From NCBI GenBank assembly GCA_020434085.1, contig JAGRBM010000145.1:1-5364 (forward strand): a stretch of DNA of 5,364 bases, read 5' to 3'. Below, piece by piece: positions 1 to 4,170 of the stretch. The translations under genes were made by a program, and so were the position numbers. Within the stretch, counting starts at the first letter, position 1; every line of letters begins with the position of its first letter. The notes beneath the pieces are model-generated. The model was given only the letters and a program-made list of their open reading frames with translations. It was not told the DNA's origin and ran no database searches. The stretch comes from Chrysiogenia bacterium (lineage in GTDB: Bacteria; JAGRBM01).

Positions 1-418
1 CGAGGGTGAAGAGCCCATCCTCGTAGGTGAGCTCGATGGCCAGCCCGTCGTACTTGGGCTCGCACACGTACTCGACCGTTTCGATCTCGATGTCTTCGGC
101 GGCCAGGTTCTTGCGCACACGCTCGTCGAAGGCACTGAGTTCTTCCTCGTCGAACACGTTGGAGAGCGAGAGCATGGGGAGCGCGCGCTCGACCTTCTTG
201 AGCTCGCTGACCGGTTCGTGTCCCACGCGCTGCGTGGGAGAGTCGGGCGTGACCAGCTCCGGGTGCGCGGCTTCGAGCTCTTCGAGCTCCCGGTACATCT
301 TGTCGTAGGCCGCGTCGGAGATCTCCGGATGGTCCTTCACGTAGTAGAGGTAGCTGTGGCGGCGCAGCTCTTCCTGGAGCTTGTGGACTTTCTTTTTCGT
401 CGCGGCGTCGGCGCTCAA
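1..418 (-). CDS. ligA: NAD+-dependent DNA ligase LigA, N-terminal part (cut by window edge)
   Basis: LigA seals 5'-phosphate/3'-OH nicks in duplex DNA, using NAD+ to adenylate its active-site lysine; it joins Okazaki fragments and completes repair. The 139 visible residues match the family from the first helix onward. Domain Ia (about 15-60) has LYYVKDHPEISDAAYD, with D35, Y38 and D39 at the positions that bind the NMN half of NAD+. Next come the signature SPTQRVG (60-66) and PMLSLSNVF (81-89). The adenylation motif KYDG (122-125) supplies catalytic K122, close to K115 in E. coli. The start is TTG at 418: an in-frame TAA lies just upstream, no ATG or GTG is available between them, and a strong Shine-Dalgarno sits 7 nt ahead. 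Reading continues past position 1, so the rest of the adenylation domain and the OB, zinc-finger, HhH and BRCT domains lie outside. It is transcribed divergently from the PilZ gene. Identity is near certain from motif order. Confidence 0.96.
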   Translation of the reverse strand, partial: MSADAATKKKVHKLQEELRRHSYLYYVKDHPEISDAAYDKMYRELEELEAAHPELVTPDSPTQRVGHEPVSELKKVERALPMLSLSNVFDEEELSAFDERVRKNLAAEDIEIETVEYVCEPKYDGLAIELTYEDGLFTL

Positions 419-423
419 GACGG

Positions 424-431
424 CTCTCCCC
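424..431 (-). promoter_or_regulatory. Ribosome binding site that decides the TTG start of ligA
   Basis: Read on the minus strand the sequence is GGGGAGAG. Its GGAG core (429-426) ends 7 nt before the TTG at 418, which is ideal spacing. The reading frame is closed by a TAA about 11 codons upstream of that TTG. This supports TTG rather than a more distant CTG as the initiation codon. Confidence 0.7.
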
Positions 432-481
432 GGGGCGCACAGGCCCCCGATTTACGGGCTTGTGACAAACTCAATATCCCG

Positions 482-522
482 GCCCCGCGCCGGGCGCAAG
501 GGGCTTGAAGCGCCTTCGCTTC
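482..522. repeat. Two adjacent GC-rich inverted repeats in the divergent ligA/PilZ spacer
   Basis: The first hairpin (482-504) pairs GCCCC plus GCGC with GCGC plus GGGGC around a 3-nt turn, with a two-base AA bulge. The second (507-522) pairs GAAGCG with CGCTTC around CCTT. Neither is followed by a T-run on either strand, so they do not look like intrinsic terminators. They lie in the probable leader of the PilZ gene and upstream of ligA, and could affect mRNA folding or bind a regulator. Chance pairing in GC-rich DNA is a real alternative. The only A/T-rich patch of the spacer is about 450-477, the likeliest place for promoters, but I see no convincing -35/-10 pair. Confidence 0.4.
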
Positions 523-566
523 GCGCGCTAGGCTCCACTTCGGCGCGGGGATTGGACCGACTCAAC

Positions 567-1163
567 ATGAACGAGACAGACGAAAAACGCCGCTTCCCAA
601 GGGCCCACGTGGAGATCGAACTGGGCCCCTCACCGAGCCGGCCGGCCGATGCCGACGAGCGCATTGCCGATCTATCGCTGGGCGGCGCGCTGGTGCTGAC
701 GAACGAACCCCTGCCGCCCGGCAGTGAGCTCGATCTCAACTTCCGCATTCCCGGACGCAAGGATGTGATGAGCCTTCGCGCGCTTGTCCTGCGTGAGGTT
801 CCCTACAAGAACGGCGCCGCCATGGCCGTGCGCTTCGACGCAATGGGCCTACAGGATCAGATCACGCTCGGCGCCTACGTGAGCGACCGCTTCTGGGATG
901 AGCAGCTTCCCGACGCCGAGATCGCCGAAGAGATTGCCGATGAGCCCGAAGCGCCCGCAGCCGAAGCGCCGCTTCCCGAAGGTCTGAGCGTCGCCTCCCA
1001 CGAGGACATTCGCGAAGCCGCCGCGCGCGCCGATGCCGAAGAGAAGAAGGAATGGGCGCAGGAAGGCTTCGTCGTCGTGCACAACGACGGCAGTGAAGTC
1101 GATACCCGGAAGATTCAGAAAGAGCTTGGCGGCGAGTTCATAGTGGTGGACACCAAGCGCTAG
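567..1163 (+). CDS. PilZ-domain protein with acidic linker and unusual C-terminal tail
   Basis: The 198-residue product is a probable cytoplasmic c-di-GMP-responsive protein. The two family ligand-binding motifs are present at the expected spacing: RRFPR (8-12, the RxxxR motif) and DLSLGG (35-40, the D/NxSxxG motif). The beta-barrel continues to about residue 108, ending in the typical AMAVRFDAMG stretch (85-94). After it comes an Ala/Glu/Pro-rich linker (about 112-140), a charged probable helix (about 144-165), and a compact tail (166-198) reading EGFVVVHNDG then GEFIVVDTKR. No membrane segment, GGDEF, EAL or response-regulator domain is visible, so its output partner is unknown. The ATG at 567 is chosen because it directly precedes the PilZ motif. 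The frame is open back to 381, but that extension would run into ligA. No strong Shine-Dalgarno is seen; a GGGGA at 547-551 is 15 nt away. Its stop overlaps that of the convergent hydrolase gene. Confidence 0.88.
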   Translation: MNETDEKRRFPRAHVEIELGPSPSRPADADERIADLSLGGALVLTNEPLPPGSELDLNFRIPGRKDVMSLRALVLREVPYKNGAAMAVRFDAMGLQDQITLGAYVSDRFWDEQLPDAEIAEEIADEPEAPAAEAPLPEGLSVASHEDIREAAARADAEEKKEWAQEGFVVVHNDGSEVDTRKIQKELGGEFIVVDTKR

Positions 1164-2083
1164 GCCTTGCGCGCAGCCGCCCTGCCCAACGAGAACGTTA
1201 CAGCTTCCTCATACTCCGGCATGACAATTGGCGCGCCCGGCGCGTAGCGTTCCATTTCCCGAAAGAAGCCCCGCAGGTTGATTGCCGGCAGCAGGGAGAG
1301 CCCCGATTCGAGCGGCGAGAAGAATGCGTCGTAGTGGGTGGGGACGATCCATCTTGGTTTTAGAAAACCGATGAGCCGCTGGAAGTAGTCGCGCGTGGCG
1401 TAGCGCCCGGCAAGCCCGGGAATGAGCACGTCGGCCTGTAGGCCTTCAAGCTCCATGTCGATGAGGTCGGCGCTCCCGTTGTGATAGAGCGTGATGTCGC
1501 CCACCCGCATCCAGATCCCGAATGCCCCGCCCATGCGGTAGCCCGAGGCGCTGAAGTGTCCGCCGTGGGGGCAGCTCGTGATCTCGCCGTCGGCGGGAAC
1601 TTTTCCGAAGAAGAACTTGCCGTGGCGACTGGGCACGAAGCGCACCTCGAAGTCGCCGAGCTGCTTCGTCACGCCGGTCTGTGGCACGTGGATGATGCGG
1701 TCTTCGGGCACGCCGCGCGCCGCGCTCACGCGGCAGGTGGACTCGCTCCCCATGACGCTTGCGCCCGTGCGCAGCGCGATCTCGGGCGCGTCCATCAAAT
1801 GATCGTAGTGGGAGTGCCCGGTGAGCACGTAGTCGGCCCTTGGAAAGTAGCGCGCGCTCGCGCTCTCGTCGGGTTTGAGCTTGCCGCTGAGCAGCAGCTT
1901 CAAGAGCCCCGGCCTTGAGACGAAGGGATCGAGCAGCAGGGTCGTCTTCCCGGCCGTCAGTTCGTACCCGGCCGTCCCCAGCCAGCGCATCCGAAGCTGG
2001 CGCGCCGGATCGAAGTCGCCCGAGAGCCCCAGCAACGCCGGGGAGCGTTCCTTCGGGATTTCGAATCTGGGAAGAATCTTCAC
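1160..2083 (-). CDS. Metallo-beta-lactamase-fold hydrolase, UlaG-like (COG2220 type)
   Basis: The 307-residue protein has no signal peptide and is a probable cytosolic metal-dependent hydrolase; its substrate cannot be read from the sequence. The fold opens with MRWLGTAGYEL (32-42) and LLLDPF (49-54). The metal motif HSHYDH gives H90, H92, D94 and H95. H154 (SRHG) is the probable third-motif ligand, D206 in HNGSAD (201-206) is the likely bridging acid, and H250 (VPTHYD) is the C-terminal ligand. This ligand set is that of active family members, so the enzyme is probably functional. CPHGGH (171-176) between the second and third ligand groups is an unusual Cys/His cluster. The start is GTG at 2083, 4 nt after the upstream gene's TGA. 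No good Shine-Dalgarno is visible, which suggests translational coupling. An alternative start at M32 would remove only the leading 31 residues and also lacks a ribosome site. Family call is sure; any specific function would be a guess. Confidence 0.9.
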   Translation of the reverse strand: MKILPRFEIPKERSPALLGLSGDFDPARQLRMRWLGTAGYELTAGKTTLLLDPFVSRPGLLKLLLSGKLKPDESASARYFPRADYVLTGHSHYDHLMDAPEIALRTGASVMGSESTCRVSAARGVPEDRIIHVPQTGVTKQLGDFEVRFVPSRHGKFFFGKVPADGEITSCPHGGHFSASGYRMGGAFGIWMRVGDITLYHNGSADLIDMELEGLQADVLIPGLAGRYATRDYFQRLIGFLKPRWIVPTHYDAFFSPLESGLSLLPAINLRGFFREMERYAPGAPIVMPEYEEAVTFSLGRAAARKA

Positions 2084-2087
2084 CGGC

Positions 2088-2921
2088 TCACTGCCCGTAC
2101 TGCTCTTGCATCTGTTTCTTCATCTGCTCGGCCTGCTCCATCATCTTCTTGCGGAAGGCTTCGATCTCTTCAGGGGTGGAGTCAGGTCCAGGCATTCCCT
2201 CGGGCATTCCCATGCCCTGCCCCATTCCAGGGCCCATGCCGCCGCGGCCTTTGCCCTGCCCTTTGCCCATGCCTTTGCCGGGCATGCCCATGGGCATCTG
2301 CGGCATGGTCATCTTCGAGTAACCGGCGGGGATCTCGAAGAGGCCGGCGTCGACCTTGCCGACACGCAGGTTCTTGAGCTCCATGTCCATCTCGACGGCC
2401 TCGCCGCCCGAGTGGCTGGTGCCCTTCATCTTGATGGGAATATTGTGATCGCTTGTCAGCCAGAGCGTGCCGCCGCCGGTGCTGCCGTCGCGTTCCTTGA
2501 CGGTGACCTGATACTTCGTGCAGGCAAAGCCGCCCACCGTCTCCGTGCCGACCTTCTTCATCTGCACGTCCTGCGCGGTGGTCCAGTCGACCGAGGCGTC
2601 CTTGCGGTTCTTCTCGGGCGTGGGCTCGCTGATCGAGTGTTCCATGTACATCTTCTGCTCGGGGATGAGCATCCACGTGAGGTTCTTGTCCATGCGCAGG
2701 ATCATGATACCGTGGTGGCCCTGCACTGTGTGCTCGCGGCGCTCTTTCTTGCCCGAGTGGTAGATCTTGCCCTTCATGTTCATCTGCCCGTCACTGGATT
2801 TGACGTGCATGATCTGGTCGGCCTGGTAGTCGACCGTGGCCATGGGGAATTCGCCCGCGCGCGCGGCGGATGCAAGAAGCAGGAACGAAAGAACGGTCAG
2901 GAACGAAAGAACGGACTTCAT
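2088..2921 (-). CDS. Exported DUF4412-type protein with Met/Gly-rich C-terminal region
   Basis: The 277-residue product has a clear Sec signal peptide: K2, a hydrophobic core at 4-18, and an A-R-A cleavage site before G23. It should act in the periplasm or outside the cell. Residues 23-203 resemble DUF4412/LolA-like beta-rich proteins: an early stretch of acyl- or ligand-type strands, GGFACTKYQVTV (130-141), TLWLTSDHNIPIKM (152-165), and the closing LFEIPAGYSKM (194-204). Residues 204-246 are low complexity with 11 Met and 16 Gly. Residues 249-277 form a charged, Met- and Gln-rich probable amphipathic helix. The ATG at 2921 is preferred over one 12 codons upstream because GGAGGG lies 7 nt before it and the signal peptide then starts correctly. 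The signal-peptide core contains a short tandem duplication. The hydrolase gene follows after 4 bp, so the two probably form an operon. Biochemical role is unknown; DUF4412 assignment is by remembered motifs, not a search. Confidence 0.82.
   Translation of the reverse strand: MKSVLSFLTVLSFLLLASAARAGEFPMATVDYQADQIMHVKSSDGQMNMKGKIYHSGKKERREHTVQGHHGIMILRMDKNLTWMLIPEQKMYMEHSISEPTPEKNRKDASVDWTTAQDVQMKKVGTETVGGFACTKYQVTVKERDGSTGGGTLWLTSDHNIPIKMKGTSHSGGEAVEMDMELKNLRVGKVDAGLFEIPAGYSKMTMPQMPMGMPGKGMGKGQGKGRGGMGPGMGQGMGMPEGMPGPDSTPEEIEAFRKKMMEQAEQMKKQMQEQYGQ
2184..2312 (-). repeat. Low-complexity Met/Gly-rich coding stretch
   Basis: This segment encodes residues 204-246 of the exported DUF4412-type protein, built from irregular short units such as MGMPGKGMGKG and GMGPGMGQGMGMP. 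It is flanked by the folded domain on one side and a helical tail on the other, so it reads as a flexible linker or metal-binding segment. The DNA repeats are imperfect, which argues that the amino-acid pattern is maintained rather than a fresh repeat expansion. Confidence 0.75.
2880..2914 (-). repeat. 17-bp tandem direct repeat inside the signal peptide
   Basis: Two identical 17-bp copies, CAGGAACGAAAGAACGG on the plus strand, occupy 2880-2896 and 2898-2914, a period of 18 bp. In the protein they give VLSFLT followed by VLSFLL, doubling part of the hydrophobic core of the signal peptide. The 18-bp period keeps the reading frame, and perfect identity at the DNA level suggests a recent duplication. 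Confidence 0.85.
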
Positions 2922-2928
2922 CGGAAAA

Positions 2929-2934
2929 CCCTCC
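2929..2934 (-). promoter_or_regulatory. Ribosome binding site fixing the DUF4412 gene start at 2921
   Basis: GGAGGG on the minus strand ends 7 nt before the ATG at 2921. It is the strongest Shine-Dalgarno in the window and rules in favour of this ATG over the upstream ATG at 2957. The leader between here and the repeat element (about 2935-2989) is where the operon's promoter should be; I see no confident -35/-10 pair. Confidence 0.8.
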
Positions 2935-2989
2935 GGGAATGCAGGCAGTGGAGCCAAGCCTAGAAAACCGCACGAAGAAAAGAAACATC

Positions 2990-3119
2990 GCCACAGAGGG
3001 CACAGAGATCACGGAGACAAGGCAGGAAGTAACCACAGATGAACACAGATCAACGCAGATGGAGAGGACTTGGGTCCCCAGGCGCAAATCATCTGTGTTC
3101 ATCCGTGTTCATCTGTGGC
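2990..3119. repeat. 130-bp CACAG-rich non-coding repeat element with terminal inverted repeats
   Basis: The element begins GCCACAG (2990-2996) and ends CTGTGGC (3113-3119), a perfect 7-bp terminal inverted repeat. Inside the left end are three 9-bp near-repeats: CACAGAGGG, CACAGAGAT and CACGGAGAC (2992-3018). Then come three 10-bp near-repeats: CACAGATGAA, CACAGATCAA and CGCAGATGGA (3034-3063). A spacer follows, and then three inverted 10-bp units (3090-3119). It contains no gene: open frames across it are short, lack ribosome sites and encode repeat-derived peptides. From memory, similar CACAGAG/CACAGATGAA intergenic repeats are scattered through many environmental bacterial genomes, which would make this one member of a dispersed family; I cannot verify this from a single window. 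It fills the spacer between two minus-strand operons. Confidence 0.75.
3033..3118 (-). terminator. Long imperfect hairpin just past meaB, possible terminator or mRNA 3' stabiliser
   Basis: The 29-nt arms 3033-3061 and 3090-3118 are complementary at 26 of 29 positions. The outer 14 bp (3033-3046 with 3105-3118) are perfect, and two of the three mismatches can form G-U pairs in RNA on one strand or the other. The 28-nt loop holds a smaller GGAC/GTCC stem (3066-3077). On the minus strand the hairpin begins 10 nt after the meaB stop codon. It is followed by TTACTTCCTGCC rather than a clean U-run, so it is not a textbook intrinsic terminator. It may instead block 3' exonucleases or act with Rho. 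It is part of the repeat element, so any terminator role may be secondary. Confidence 0.4.
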
Positions 3120-3128
3120 TTCAAAGTC

Positions 3129-4157
3129 TCAGTCCTCATCCAGCGGATTGAGCCCGAAGGCTTCGAGGATTTCGTCGGCGGCAAAGCCGGCGGTGATCTC
3201 ACCATTGGCCACGGTCTGTTCGAGTTTGGGAAGCGCGTCCACCACGTCCGGGTGATGGCGCAGCGCGCTCAGGAGCCGGTCTTCGACCTGGGTCCACATC
3301 CAGCGGACCTGCTGGCGCGCGCGCTTCTCGGCAAGCTCGCCGGTCTTGTCGAGCTTCTGGCGGTGGCTCTGGATGTGCCCCCACAGGTTGTCGAGTCCCA
3401 GGTTCTTGATCGCGCTGATGGTGATGCACGGCGGGTGCCAGGTCGGGCTGGCGGGCTTCATGATGTGGAGCGCGCTGGCGTAGTCGCGCGCGGCAAGTTT
3501 GGCCTTGATCTCGTTCTCCCCGTCGGCCTTGTTCACCGCAATCATGTCGGCCAGTTCAAGCACGCCCTTCTTGATCCCCTGCAGCTCGTCCCCGGCGCCC
3601 GGCAGCATGAGCACCAGGAAGAAATCGACCATCTGCGCCACTTCGGTCTCGTTCTGACCGGCGCCGACGGTTTCGATGAGCACCACGTCGAATCCCGCAG
3701 CCTCGCACACGAGCATGGACTCGCGCGTGACGCGGGTGACCCCGCCCAGCGTCCCCGCCGAGGGCGAGGGCCGGATGTAGGCGCCCGGATCGACCGAGAG
3801 TTCGCCCATGCGCGTCTTGTCGCCCAGGATGCTGCCGCCACTTCTCGACGAGCTCGGATCGACTGCAAGCACGGCGACCTTGTGTCCGTCGGCGGTGAGG
3901 TTCTTGCCGAGCGCCTCGATGAAGGTGCTCTTTCCAACGCCCGGCACGCCGGTAATGCCCACGCGGTGGGCGCCGCCGGTATGGGGCAGAAGCTGCTGAA
4001 GCAGTGCCTGCGCGAGCTTGTGGTGTTCGGGATTGCGGCTCTCGATCAGCGTAATGGCGCGCGAGAGGATCGTGCGATCGCCGGCGCGCACGCCGGCGAC
4101 GTAGTCCTCCACGCTGAGTGTGCGCCGCCTGGGCGCGCCCGGTTGGGTTTCAGCCAC
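3129..4157 (-). CDS. meaB: Methylmalonyl-CoA mutase-associated GTPase MeaB
   Basis: The 342-residue SIMIBI-class P-loop GTPase (ArgK/MeaB family) binds methylmalonyl-CoA mutase. It gates adenosylcobalamin loading and protects the enzyme from inactivation, using GTP hydrolysis. An N-terminal helical region (about 13-60) precedes the G domain. Walker A is GVPGVGKST (70-78). AVDPSSSRSGGSILGDKTRM (98-117) contains the family-specific stretch after the P-loop. ETVGAGQNE (162-170) is the Walker B/switch region, and NKAD (209-212) is the guanine-specificity motif. The C-terminal helical dimerisation region (about 270-342) is present, so length and motifs are those of a complete protein. The start is GTG at 4157, with AAGG 7 nt upstream. 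It lies 13 nt after the mutase stop codon, which gives a tight operon and makes the mutase the evident client. Older databases call this family lysine/arginine/ornithine transport ATPase ArgK, which the context does not support. Confidence 0.96.
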   Translation of the reverse strand: MAETQPGAPRRRTLSVEDYVAGVRAGDRTILSRAITLIESRNPEHHKLAQALLQQLLPHTGGAHRVGITGVPGVGKSTFIEALGKNLTADGHKVAVLAVDPSSSRSGGSILGDKTRMGELSVDPGAYIRPSPSAGTLGGVTRVTRESMLVCEAAGFDVVLIETVGAGQNETEVAQMVDFFLVLMLPGAGDELQGIKKGVLELADMIAVNKADGENEIKAKLAARDYASALHIMKPASPTWHPPCITISAIKNLGLDNLWGHIQSHRQKLDKTGELAEKRARQQVRWMWTQVEDRLLSALRHHPDVVDALPKLEQTVANGEITAGFAADEILEAFGLNPLDED

Positions 4158-4170
4158 GCTTCCGCCTTGC

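Noticed and set aside
27-508. Plus-strand open frames at 27-308 and 218-508
   Set aside because: They are antisense to ligA, whose minus-strand translation carries the ligase motifs in order, including the catalytic KYDG.
381-566. Upstream extension of the PilZ gene to an ATG at 381
   Set aside because: It would overlap the start of ligA, adds 62 residues with no family similarity, and the PilZ motif begins naturally right after the ATG at 567.
2922-2957. Upstream ATG at 2957 for the DUF4412 gene
   Set aside because: It would place 12 Pro-rich residues before the signal peptide and translate through the strong GGAGGG ribosome site at 2929-2934.
1875-2963. 362-codon open frame on the plus strand opposite the DUF4412 and hydrolase genes
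   Set aside because: It is a shadow of high GC codon bias: His/Leu/Ala-rich, no ribosome site, no recognisable domain, and fully antisense to genes with clear motifs.
2990-3119. CRISPR array
   Set aside because: The units are only 9-10 bp, directly abutting and partly inverted, with no 25-40 bp repeats or unique spacers and no cas gene.
2791-3255. Several short open frames across the CACAG repeat (both strands), with peptides like SSVFIRVHLWLQ
   Set aside because: They are translations of the repeat itself and lack ribosome sites. Such peptides recur as spurious hypothetical proteins wherever this kind of repeat occurs.
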